64,000 nucleotides of DNA from Pseudoalteromonas rubra (GTDB taxonomy: Bacteria > Pseudomonadota > Gammaproteobacteria > Enterobacterales > Alteromonadaceae), in assembly GCF_005887115.1 (NCBI RefSeq), contig NZ_PNCJ01000023.1:62001-126000 (forward strand), written 5' to 3'. The translations under genes were made by a program, and so were the position numbers. Shown here in pieces: positions 34,274 through 42,918 of the stretch. The notes under the pieces are model-generated. The model was given only the letters and a program-made list of their open reading frames with translations, did not search any database and was not told the origin of the DNA. The number at the start of each line of letters is the position of its first letter. The first letter of the stretch is position 1.

Positions 34274-36583
34274 ATGCAATTAAAAAACCGTCTGAGTATT
34301 GTTGCTGTTCTGCTTGCTGTAATTCCCTTACTCGTCACCTGCTTTGTTATCGGTTTATTGGCGTATCAGGAGGGAAAAGCCGCTGTAACAAAAGAAATTG
34401 AAAACAACCTGGTATCGCGTCGCAACGCAATGCAAACTCAGGTAGAACGCTATTTTAAAACGATTTCTGATCAGGTCGTAACACTGGCAGCATCGACTAT
34501 GGTGGTTGACGCTAGCCGGGCTTTTTCGCAGGCTTTTACAAGCTATCCGCATGCAGCCTCGGGTGAAGACCCCGCTCTGAGTCGTTATTACAGTACCCAG
34601 TTTCTCCATCAATACGAGCAAAAAAACCGCGGTGACAGCCTGAGTATGAGTCGGCTACTCGCAGGTTTGAGCCCCACGGCTCGGGCTTTACAATCCCACT
34701 ATATCGCTGCAAACCCTAACCCTTTGGGCAGTAAAGATCAGCTTTTGGATGCGGGTGACAACAGTACCTATAGTGCTGTGCACCGCCGCTATCACAAAGC
34801 ACTACGCGAGTTTCAGGCGCGCTTTGGCTTTTACGACATATTTATCACCAACCCTCAGGGCGATGTGGTTTACTCTGTATTTAAGGAGCTGGATTTCGCG
34901 ACCTCCTTGACCAGTGGGCCATTTCGGGAATCTGGTTTAGCAAAGGCCTATGAAGCAGCTCGTATTCAGCGGGTACGCCAGGGTCACTTTGTGGATTTCA
35001 GTCCGTATATGCCTTCCTATAATGCGGCGGCTGGCTTTGTCAGTTCCGCCATTCTGGGTGATGATGGCAAGCTACTCGGTACTTTGATATTTCAGCTACC
35101 CGTTGATGAAATTAACCGTATGTTGACGCTGGATGGACAGTGGCACGCTGAAGGGCTGGGAGACAGTGGTGAGGTGTACCTAGTTAATCAGAATAAGCTG
35201 TTGCTGAATAACAGTCGATTTTTTGTCGAAGACCCGGGAGGTTTTGTCGCGCAGCTCAGGACCTTTGATGTTGATAAAGCCATGGTTGATAACATTGAGC
35301 AGAAGCACACGACCATAGGTACGCTCCAAATTGATTCTCCGGGCACCCGCGCTGCACTGGCTGGCCAAAGTGGTTTTGCGATTTTTTCGGATTATCGAGG
35401 GGTATCTGTGGCATCGGCCTATGCACCGTTGGATATTGACGGATTACATTGGGCGATTGTGAGTGAAATTGACGAGAGTGAAGCGTTTGCAATGATTTCT
35501 GAGCTGAAGTATTCCGTACTTAACTCTTCAATTTTGTTCGTTTCTGTGGCCGCAATCATTGCTAGCCTGGTCGGTTTCTATGTGGCTAATCGTGTTACGC
35601 GGCCAGTCATTGCTGCCAGTAAGGCGATCCGCGGCATTGCTGATAATAACGACTTCAGACTGCGTGCGCCCGATGAAGGAGATGATGAGATCCGTGATTT
35701 AAGCCGATCAGTAAATAGTCTGGTTGAACGATTACAGCATAACTTTGCTGACTTACTACACAGTGCCCATACACTCAAAGAAATGTCGGTGGCGTTATCT
35801 GATCGTGTGGCAGGCCTTATTGATGGTGTGAATAAGCAGTCGCAGGATTGTGAGCAGTCGGCCACGGCCGGGCAACAAATGCAGTATACGGTGCAGGAGG
35901 TGGCCAGCAGTGCACTTAATACCTCAGAACAGACCCACCAGGTGAGTTCTTTGACCAGCCAGACCAATCAGCTAGTTGAGCACTGTGCTGAGGTGTCAGA
36001 ACAGTTGGCTGAAGAAATGGATAAGGTCGGGGATGTGATGAATGGTTTATCTTCTCAAAGCGAGCAGATAGGGAGTGTGCTTGATGTGATCCAGTCCATT
36101 GCAGAGCAAACTAATCTACTGGCGTTGAATGCCGCGATTGAGGCTGCAAGGGCCGGCGAGTCCGGTCGAGGTTTTGCTGTAGTAGCAGATGAAGTACGAG
36201 GGCTGGCGCAGCGTACTCAGCAGGCAACCGAAGAAATTGAGCTGATGATTAAGGCATTGCAAAACGGTGTAGGCGAAGCTCGCCAGTCAGTGCAGCAAAG
36301 TCGTGAACGCTCTGTTGATAATGCAGAGACTTCTGAGCGGGCAAAAGACTCATTGATAGATGTGTCCGATGCCATTGAGCAGATTGTGGCGATGAATACT
36401 CAGGTTGCGACGGCAGCAGAAGAGCAATCGGCGGTGGTGGCACAGATCAGTCAGGCCATCAGTGCCATTAGCGAGGAGGCCAATGGTAATCTGGGACGTA
36501 GCCAGGATATTGACGACCGATCACAGCATCTGGCTAAGCTTGCCGTTCAGCTGGACGATATTCTGACGCGTTATCAGGTATGA
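34274..36583 (+). CDS. Methyl-accepting chemotaxis protein with double-cache sensor
   Basis: About 769 residues. The ATG at 34274 has GGAG 6 bases upstream and gives a proper N terminus (MQLKNRLSIVAVLLAVIPLLV); the frame is open further upstream but that part is not protein-like. A periplasmic cache-type sensor of about 390 residues follows, then a second membrane helix (LFVSVAAIIASLVGFYVA), HAMP, and a signalling domain with the conserved tip EQTNLLALNAAIEAARAGESGRGFAVVADEVR. It would signal to CheA/CheW. The ligand is unknown. Confidence 0.94.
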   Translation: MQLKNRLSIVAVLLAVIPLLVTCFVIGLLAYQEGKAAVTKEIENNLVSRRNAMQTQVERYFKTISDQVVTLAASTMVVDASRAFSQAFTSYPHAASGEDPALSRYYSTQFLHQYEQKNRGDSLSMSRLLAGLSPTARALQSHYIAANPNPLGSKDQLLDAGDNSTYSAVHRRYHKALREFQARFGFYDIFITNPQGDVVYSVFKELDFATSLTSGPFRESGLAKAYEAARIQRVRQGHFVDFSPYMPSYNAAAGFVSSAILGDDGKLLGTLIFQLPVDEINRMLTLDGQWHAEGLGDSGEVYLVNQNKLLLNNSRFFVEDPGGFVAQLRTFDVDKAMVDNIEQKHTTIGTLQIDSPGTRAALAGQSGFAIFSDYRGVSVASAYAPLDIDGLHWAIVSEIDESEAFAMISELKYSVLNSSILFVSVAAIIASLVGFYVANRVTRPVIAASKAIRGIADNNDFRLRAPDEGDDEIRDLSRSVNSLVERLQHNFADLLHSAHTLKEMSVALSDRVAGLIDGVNKQSQDCEQSATAGQQMQYTVQEVASSALNTSEQTHQVSSLTSQTNQLVEHCAEVSEQLAEEMDKVGDVMNGLSSQSEQIGSVLDVIQSIAEQTNLLALNAAIEAARAGESGRGFAVVADEVRGLAQRTQQATEEIELMIKALQNGVGEARQSVQQSRERSVDNAETSERAKDSLIDVSDAIEQIVAMNTQVATAAEEQSAVVAQISQAISAISEEANGNLGRSQDIDDRSQHLAKLAVQLDDILTRYQV

Positions 36584-36586
36584 TTT

Positions 36587-37300
36587 TTATTGTTTGTAGC
36601 GGGGAGGGTCTTTGGCAATATAAGCCACCTCGCCCAACGGGTTGTAACTACTGGGTTTGTCTATCTGCAGGGCTGCCAGACGCTGATATAAGTGTGGGAT
36701 CAGCAAATGCGTAAAGCCGCCGCCGTTGTGCTGGGTACTATCTAGCCAGGCATTGAGCTCGGCGGGCGAAGGTGGCAAGATCAGGGGGCTTGCTTTGTCG
36801 TGGTAACGGCGTAGTTTAGGGTGTGCAGGCAGGGTTATCACCGAGCAGGAGTAGTGTTTTTGGCCACTGTGTGGATGGTGCCACACTTTATATAACCCGC
36901 CTAAGCATAATGCGCCATCAGGGGCGATAAAATCATAGTAATACTGCGGTTTGCCTTCGGTAAACTGGGTTTCACCAAAGCCTTTGACCACGATAATACA
37001 GCGGCTGTAATGAAATGGCTGATACGCGGCGCTCCCTTTAACGTGTAGCTTGTCATAGCGGCTGTTAAATGACGTGTATTTGGACGGTCTAAAACCTTGC
37101 CCGGGCTTTGGATCTAGCAACAGCCACCAGGTTGCACTGCTGAGTTGCCGCCGGCCATTTTCTTCATGAACAATACTGATGTTGTCCGCTGCTTTTTTAA
37201 AGCGGCCAAAGTGCATGTTTTCTCTCGGGTTCTCAATGCCCAGCCCTTCTAATATCTCGATCACAAAGGGATCATCGGTGACATTTAATCGTCCACACAT
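36587..37300 (-). CDS. SOS response-associated peptidase (SRAP/YedK-HMCES family)
   Basis: A 237-residue protein beginning MCGRLN: Cys2 becomes N-terminal after Met removal and forms a thiazolidine crosslink with abasic sites in single-stranded DNA in this family. Conserved SRAP segments are visible (FNSRYDKL, RCIIVVKGFGE, DGALCLGGLYKVW, SCSVITLPAHP). It protects abasic sites during replication. It is divergent from imuA-imuB-dnaE2 across a 180-bp spacer that holds a LexA box, which fits a shared DNA-damage role. The C terminus faces the chemoreceptor gene tail to tail, 3 bp apart. Confidence 0.92.
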   Translation of the reverse strand: MCGRLNVTDDPFVIEILEGLGIENPRENMHFGRFKKAADNISIVHEENGRRQLSSATWWLLLDPKPGQGFRPSKYTSFNSRYDKLHVKGSAAYQPFHYSRCIIVVKGFGETQFTEGKPQYYYDFIAPDGALCLGGLYKVWHHPHSGQKHYSCSVITLPAHPKLRRYHDKASPLILPPSPAELNAWLDSTQHNGGGFTHLLIPHLYQRLAALQIDKPSSYNPLGEVAYIAKDPPRYKQ

Positions 37301-37451
37301 AATACGCTCCTGTTGTCTTTTTTACTTTAGCTGACTCTGATTGTCACTGCTTGATCTGGATTAACCGTTATGTGCTTTCTGTGCTGTTTATTGGGTTTGC
37401 CTGCAGTGAGATACACACAGCATGCTTGCACTTTGGTCAACAGTAATTATA

Positions 37452-37467
37452 CTGTATAAATATACAG
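37452..37467. promoter_or_regulatory. LexA (SOS) box in front of imuA
   Basis: CTGTATAAATATACAG matches the gammaproteobacterial LexA consensus CTGT-N8-ACAG with an AT-rich centre. It ends 13 bp before the imuA ATG, so bound LexA would block transcription or initiation of the mutasome operon. It could also act on the divergent SRAP gene, whose start is about 150 bp away. Confidence 0.9.
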
Positions 37468-37480
37468 TTTGAGGTGTGTT

Positions 37481-38176
37481 ATGAGCAATTTAATTGAACG
37501 ATTACAGCGTCAGGATTTGGTTTGGCAGGGCTCAGGGTTGCTTGGGCGTCAGCTACACAGTAAAGCGCTCACGGCGACAGGATATACAGAACTGGATAAA
37601 CACTTACAGGGTGGCTTTCCTAAAATCGGTGTGGTGGATTTGCATACTGAGCTGGGTATTGGTGAGCTGAGATTGTTATTGCCCAGCCTGATGCAACAAA
37701 GTGGTTTAACTGCGGTCATTAACCCACCGGCTCGCCTGAATGCCGATGCTTTACAGCGTATCGGAATGGACACCAGTAAGTTGCTGGAGATCACACCTGG
37801 ATGTCCACAAGAAGCGCTATGGGCCGCAGAGCAGTGCCTGAAAAGCGGTGCCTGCAACAGCGTATTGGTATGGCATGGAGCGCTACAGGTGCATCAGGTA
37901 AAGCGTCTTCAGCTGGCAGCTCAGACAGGTGAGTCGTGTCTGTATCTTCTACGCCGTGAACACCATGGTGAGGGCACCTTGCCGGTTTCTTTAAGCCTGG
38001 GGCTTAGTCCACATATTAAAGGTTTGAATATCACAGTTAAAAAGCGCAAAGGAGGCTGGACTCAGTCCCAATTTGCACTGGATATGTCATTGCATTGGCC
38101 TGAGTTGACTGAGCAATTTCATGCCCAGAGCAAAGAAATACCAGATGTTGCGCGGCAGTATTCTACAGGAAGGTAG
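37481..38176 (+). CDS. imuA: Mutasome protein ImuA
   Basis: About 231 residues, a RecA/SulA-related protein of the ImuA family. I chose the ATG at 37481 (MSNLIERLQRQDLVW) because GAGGTG precedes it; an upstream TTG in frame lies next to the LexA box. The RecA-like start TGYTELDKHLQGGFPKIGVVDLHT is visible, lacking a proper Walker A lysine. Works with ImuB and DnaE2 in error-prone translesion synthesis. First gene of a LexA-controlled operon, 5 bp from imuB. Confidence 0.92.
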   Translation: MSNLIERLQRQDLVWQGSGLLGRQLHSKALTATGYTELDKHLQGGFPKIGVVDLHTELGIGELRLLLPSLMQQSGLTAVINPPARLNADALQRIGMDTSKLLEITPGCPQEALWAAEQCLKSGACNSVLVWHGALQVHQVKRLQLAAQTGESCLYLLRREHHGEGTLPVSLSLGLSPHIKGLNITVKKRKGGWTQSQFALDMSLHWPELTEQFHAQSKEIPDVARQYSTGR

Positions 38177-38181
38177 TCGCA

Positions 38182-39654
38182 GTGACTTTGTGGTTGTATT
38201 TACACTTTCCTGCTATCCAGCTCGACAAACTGAAAATTGCAGAGCAAGCGCAAAAATCTGATGAGACAGAGCTTGACGGGATACCCTCCGAGTCACCCCA
38301 GCCCTGCATCATTGTAGGTGGACGTGACAACAGGGTGATGCAACTGGATCAGGCTGCTCAGCAATTGGGGATTTCGGCGGGCATGGGGCTGGCCGCCGCC
38401 GCGGCCCGTAGTCGAAATTTGGTTGTACATCCATATGATGAAGCTGATGAAAGGCGGACTATTCGTGAAATTGCGCAGTGGTTGTATCTGATCACAGCAG
38501 ATATTGCTCTGTTTGCGCCTCAGGGCTTATTACTGAAAGTCAGTGGCATGCTAGCCATGTACCGAGATATCTCCCACTACCTAAGCACGCTGTGCTCACA
38601 TTTGGATACACAGTCCTTTACTTATCGGTTTGCATTTGGCCACTCCCCGGAGGCTGCCCGGTTGCTGGCAAAACAGCATGGCGCCTTGGCAACTCAGGAC
38701 CCTGAAGCGCTTGAAAAAGCCCTACATGGTCTATCATTGGCGGTGTTATCCCTGCCAGCCAAACAGCTTGAACGGTTGCAACGAGTCGGATTTAAAACAG
38801 TTGGAGACTTGTTTGCGTTACCTCTGGTGGAGCTGGGAAAACGTTTCGATTGTGAGCTGGTACAGTATGTGTCCAGATTGCGCGGGAAAGTGCCTCATCC
38901 GGTGACTTTCTATCAACCAGAGCCTGAGTTTGAACGCTATCTGCCACTATTCTATGACATAGAAAATCTGGACTGGCTGAATAAACCGCTGCTGAAATTG
39001 TTGGTGCAGCAGGAGCAGTTTTTGCGGTTACGTAATCGACATGCCAGGCAATTAATACTGACTTTGTACCAGCGCGATGCTGAACCCTTGAGGCTTGAAG
39101 TGGGCCGTGCAGAAGGCACAGATCGGGCCGATCTGTGGTTGAACTTATGCAACCTCAAACTCAGTTCAGTGTCACTCAATGGTCCGGTGCAGGCTATAGG
39201 ACTGAAGGTTGCTCAGATATGTCAGCTCGATGAATTGATGGATGACTTGTTTGCTGAGCGACGCGGTACGATGACGCCCGCAGGCCTGGTTGCTGTGTTG
39301 CAGGCTAAATTAGGTGAACGGGCTGTGCAGGGTCTGAAAGCCTGTGATGATTTGCGTCCTGAGCTGGCAACTGAATACTGTATGCCGCTGAGTGTGCCGG
39401 GGACACCTTTGCCGGAGGCGCCTGTGTTATACCCAGACATGGGCTATCTCAGACCCGCCTTTTTACTGCCGAGTATCCAGCCACTGCAGCATAAAATTAA
39501 TGTGCACTTAGGTCCTGAACGGATCTGCACTGGTTGGTGGGATGCCTATGAGGTTGAACGAGATTACTTTGTGGTTCAGGATTCACAGGGGCGCTGGTTA
39601 TGGGTATTCCGAGATCGCCAGCAGCGTTGGTTTTGTCACGGAGTTTTCAGCTGA
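38182..39654 (+). CDS. imuB: Mutasome protein ImuB (inactive Y-family polymerase homologue)
   Basis: A 490-residue Y-family polymerase-like protein starting with GTG after AGGAAGG. The N terminus reads LWLYLHFPAIQLDKL, where active DinB/UmuC enzymes have an acidic metal ligand in a DxDxFF motif, so the catalytic site is missing, as known for ImuB. Helix-hairpin-helix and little-finger regions follow (LQRVGFKTVGDLFALPLVELGKRF). In characterised systems ImuB bridges the beta clamp and DnaE2. Its TGA overlaps the dnaE2 ATG (TGATG), so the two are co-translated. Confidence 0.93.
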   Translation: MTLWLYLHFPAIQLDKLKIAEQAQKSDETELDGIPSESPQPCIIVGGRDNRVMQLDQAAQQLGISAGMGLAAAAARSRNLVVHPYDEADERRTIREIAQWLYLITADIALFAPQGLLLKVSGMLAMYRDISHYLSTLCSHLDTQSFTYRFAFGHSPEAARLLAKQHGALATQDPEALEKALHGLSLAVLSLPAKQLERLQRVGFKTVGDLFALPLVELGKRFDCELVQYVSRLRGKVPHPVTFYQPEPEFERYLPLFYDIENLDWLNKPLLKLLVQQEQFLRLRNRHARQLILTLYQRDAEPLRLEVGRAEGTDRADLWLNLCNLKLSSVSLNGPVQAIGLKVAQICQLDELMDDLFAERRGTMTPAGLVAVLQAKLGERAVQGLKACDDLRPELATEYCMPLSVPGTPLPEAPVLYPDMGYLRPAFLLPSIQPLQHKINVHLGPERICTGWWDAYEVERDYFVVQDSQGRWLWVFRDRQQRWFCHGVFS

Positions 39655-42600
39655 TGGCAACGAATAAGTCAGCTATGTTCGCCTTACCTGTTTCTTCGCA
39701 GAGGATAACGCAGACGGTTGGCCAGGGGACAGGTGAGCCACCCGGAAGCACCAGGTTACCTGGTTATGCGGAGTTGTTTTGTCAAACTAATTTCTCTTTT
39801 TTGGAGGGGGCATCTAGGCCTGAAGAACTGGTGCGTCAGGCTGATTTTCTCGCTTATACCGCGCTTGCCATCACCGATGAGTGCTCATTGGCTGGTGTGG
39901 TCAGGGCGCACACGTTAATTAAGGAGCTACAACTTGATTTACAACTGATTGTGGGTAGCCTGATGCGCTTTGAGTCACTGGATGTGGTGTTACTTTGCCC
40001 GAACAAAGCTGCCTACAGTGAGTTATGTCGGGTGATCACCAATGCCAGACGACGTGCTGAAAAAGGTGACTATCAGCTGGCTGAATGGGACTTACTGTCG
40101 TTACGTCACTGTCTGCTTATCTGGTTACCTAAGGGGGATGACCGAGATGAGCATTGGGGAGCCTGGCTGGTACGTCACCATGAGCATCGCAGTTGGGTGG
40201 GTATACAGCGTCATCTGGTAAACCAGGAGCAACGCTTTATTGCCCACTGCGAGGTGTTAGCTGCACGCTATCAGTTACCCATTACTGCATGCGGTGGTGT
40301 GTTAATGCATAGCAGTGAGCGACTCAGACTACAACAGACACTGGCCGCGATCCGGCTTAACCTGCCGCTTGAACAGGTCAAAGGCCGATTATTGGTGAAT
40401 GCCGAACGTGCATTGCGTAGCCGGGAAAAACTCAGCAAGCTGTTTAAGGCTCCCTGGCTGGCAGAATCCTTACACATAGCAAAACGCTGTCATTTTAATC
40501 TGGATTCCCTGAGTTATCAGTACCCAGCAGAGCTGGTGCCCACAGGAAAAACGGCGATGCAGCATTTACGTGATTTAGTAAAAAATGGGCAAACAAAGCG
40601 TTTTCCACAAGGCGTGCCGCCAGAGATAGCCGAGATCATTACCAAAGAGCTGGCACTGATTGAGGAGCTGGACTATCCCTACTTTTTTCTCACCATTCAT
40701 GATTTGGTACGGTTTGCGCGTAGCAAAGCGATTTTGTATCAGGGGCGAGGCTCGGCAGCTAATTCGGTGGTGTGTTACTGCCTGGAGATCACTGCGGTAG
40801 ATCCTCGCCAGGTGTCGGTGTTGTTCGAGCGTTTTATTAGTAAAGAACGTAACGAGCCGCCAGATATCGATGTTGATTTTGAACATGAACGTCGTGAAGA
40901 GGTGATCCAGTATATTTACCATAAATATGGCCGCAAGCGCGCCGCGCTGGCTGCTACGGTGATCAGCTATCGTTTTAAGAGTGCAGTCAGAGATGTCGGG
41001 AAAGCACTGGGGATTGAAGCAACTCAGCTGGACTATTTTATTCGTAATGTGAACCGCCGTGACCGTGGTCAAAACTGGCAAACTCAGCTGAGTGAGCTAG
41101 GTCTGCAGCCAGAGTCTCTGAAAGGGCAGCACTTCATCAGTCTGGTTGAAGAAATCATGGGTTTTCCCCGTCATCTCTCTCAGCATGTTGGCGGTTTTGT
41201 GATTTCTGCAGGCCCTCTACATGATCTGGTACCCATAGAGAATGCTGCTATGGCAGAGCGTACAGTGATCCAGTGGGATAAAGACGACCTTGAAAGTCTT
41301 AAGTTGCTTAAAGTCGATGTACTGGCATTGGGTATGTTGAGTGCCATTCGTAAAACATTTGCGTTGATCGCACAGCACACATCAAGGCAACTGGACTTGG
41401 CTGAGTTAACCCGGATGGGAGATGACCCCCAGGTATACAAAATGCTTCAGCGGGCAGATACCGTGGGCGTGTTTCAGATTGAGTCTCGTGCACAAATGAG
41501 TATGCTGCCTCGATTAAAGCCCGCATGTTATTACGATTTAGTGATTCAAATTGCCATTGTCAGGCCTGGGCCAATTCAGGGAGATATGGTGCACCCTTTC
41601 CTAAAGCGTCGCAACGGGGAAGAAGCAGTGACTTACCCGTCGGACGAGGTGAAGTCTGTGTTGTCTCGTACTATGGGCGTTCCCATCTTTCAGGAGCAGG
41701 TAATTAAACTGGCGATGGTCGCGGCCGGCTTTTCCGGTGGTGAGGCGGACCAGCTGCGCCGGGCAATGGCGTCGTGGAAAAAAAGTGGTGAGCTAATGCA
41801 GTTTAAAGAGAAACTGATCAATGGCATGCAACAGCGGGGCTATGAGGTGAGTTTTGCCGAGCGCATTTTTGAGCAGATCTGTGGTTTTGGTGAGTATGGT
41901 TTTCCGGAAAGCCATTCTGCCTCGTTTGCTGTGTTGGCCTATGCATCAGCCTGGCTGAAACACTACTACCCTGCAATGTTTTATACCGCACTATTAAACA
42001 GTCTGCCAATGGGATTTTACAGTGCCTCACAGTTGATCCAGGACGCCAGACGTCATCAGGTTGAGGTTTTGCCTGTTTGTGTCAATGCTTCTGAGTACGA
42101 TCATCATATTTGCCAGCAACAGCAGCGATTTGCAGTTCGACTTGGATTGCGCCTGGTAAAAGGTTTACAGCGTTACAGTGCTGAGCAGTTACTGGCAGCG
42201 CGTCCGGGTAAGGGGTTTCAGAATATGGCTGAGCTACAGCGCATAGGGTTGTCTGGTAATGCGCTGGAGTGTCTGGCGTCTGCCAATGCACTTAAAGCGT
42301 TACAGGGCGATCGCTATTCGGCCCGTTGGACACTGATGGATCAGGAGCAGACCTTACCTTTATTTGCCATACGCTCAGAGGTTGACGGTGCACATTCGTT
42401 GGCGGAATCGCAATCTTGTGTTTTTCAACCAGATGACATGGACGATCTGGTGGAAGACTATGCTGCGCTGGGTCTCACTTTGGGTCAACACCCGGTAACG
42501 CTGCTCGACAAGGCTGGTAAACTGGGGCGTTTTACTCGCATGACGCAGCTCAGTGCTTGTCAGCATAAATCTCTGGTGACTGTAATAGGGATTGTGACTG

Positions 42601-42851
42601 GCAAGCAGGCGCCGGGCACCGCAGGTGGGGTGACCTTCTTTACGCTTGAAGATGACACAGGCAATATTAATGTGGTGGTATGGGCGGGTACTGCACGTGC
42701 CCAAAAGCAGGCTTATCTCGGTGCTAAGTTGCTGGAAGTAAAAGGTATTGTTGAAAAAGAAGGCGAAGTGATCCACGTTATCGCTGGTCGGCTGATTGAC
42801 CGCAGTGAGATCCTGGGTACCTTACACAGTAAGTCTCGGGACTTTCATTAA
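39654..42851 (+). CDS. dnaE2: Error-prone DNA polymerase III alpha subunit DnaE2
   Basis: A 1065-residue C-family polymerase. The ATG at 39654 overlaps the imuB stop. The PHP domain opens YAELFCQTNFSFLEGASRPEEL. The polymerase core has the metal-binding PDIDVDFEHERREEVIQYIY, then QGRGSAANSVVCYCL, RPGPIQGDMVHPFLKRRNG and FGEYGFPESHSASFA. A C-terminal OB-fold (TGKQAPGTAGGVTFFTLED) ends the protein. DnaE2 performs mutagenic translesion synthesis under SOS control. Length and layout are normal. Confidence 0.95.
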   Translation: MATNKSAMFALPVSSQRITQTVGQGTGEPPGSTRLPGYAELFCQTNFSFLEGASRPEELVRQADFLAYTALAITDECSLAGVVRAHTLIKELQLDLQLIVGSLMRFESLDVVLLCPNKAAYSELCRVITNARRRAEKGDYQLAEWDLLSLRHCLLIWLPKGDDRDEHWGAWLVRHHEHRSWVGIQRHLVNQEQRFIAHCEVLAARYQLPITACGGVLMHSSERLRLQQTLAAIRLNLPLEQVKGRLLVNAERALRSREKLSKLFKAPWLAESLHIAKRCHFNLDSLSYQYPAELVPTGKTAMQHLRDLVKNGQTKRFPQGVPPEIAEIITKELALIEELDYPYFFLTIHDLVRFARSKAILYQGRGSAANSVVCYCLEITAVDPRQVSVLFERFISKERNEPPDIDVDFEHERREEVIQYIYHKYGRKRAALAATVISYRFKSAVRDVGKALGIEATQLDYFIRNVNRRDRGQNWQTQLSELGLQPESLKGQHFISLVEEIMGFPRHLSQHVGGFVISAGPLHDLVPIENAAMAERTVIQWDKDDLESLKLLKVDVLALGMLSAIRKTFALIAQHTSRQLDLAELTRMGDDPQVYKMLQRADTVGVFQIESRAQMSMLPRLKPACYYDLVIQIAIVRPGPIQGDMVHPFLKRRNGEEAVTYPSDEVKSVLSRTMGVPIFQEQVIKLAMVAAGFSGGEADQLRRAMASWKKSGELMQFKEKLINGMQQRGYEVSFAERIFEQICGFGEYGFPESHSASFAVLAYASAWLKHYYPAMFYTALLNSLPMGFYSASQLIQDARRHQVEVLPVCVNASEYDHHICQQQQRFAVRLGLRLVKGLQRYSAEQLLAARPGKGFQNMAELQRIGLSGNALECLASANALKALQGDRYSARWTLMDQEQTLPLFAIRSEVDGAHSLAESQSCVFQPDDMDDLVEDYAALGLTLGQHPVTLLDKAGKLGRFTRMTQLSACQHKSLVTVIGIVTGKQAPGTAGGVTFFTLEDDTGNINVVVWAGTARAQKQAYLGAKLLEVKGIVEKEGEVIHVIAGRLIDRSEILGTLHSKSRDFH

Positions 42852-42870
42852 GTCAAGCAACAGTGTTCCC

Positions 42871-42909
42871 GGTATTCAGGCACTGTAAGGAGTGCTGAGC
42901 CTGAATACC
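42871..42909. terminator. Hairpin between convergent dnaE2 and chemoreceptor genes
   Basis: An 11-bp perfect stem GGTATTCAGGC/GCCTGAATACC with a 17-nt loop. There is no strong T-run on either side, so it may act as an attenuating or mRNA-stabilising hairpin. Confidence 0.5.
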
Positions 42910-42918
42910 TAGGTAAAA

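Noticed and set aside
39600..39653. Upstream extension of dnaE2
   Set aside because: It would overlap imuB by more than 50 bp; the ATG overlapping the imuB stop is the better start.
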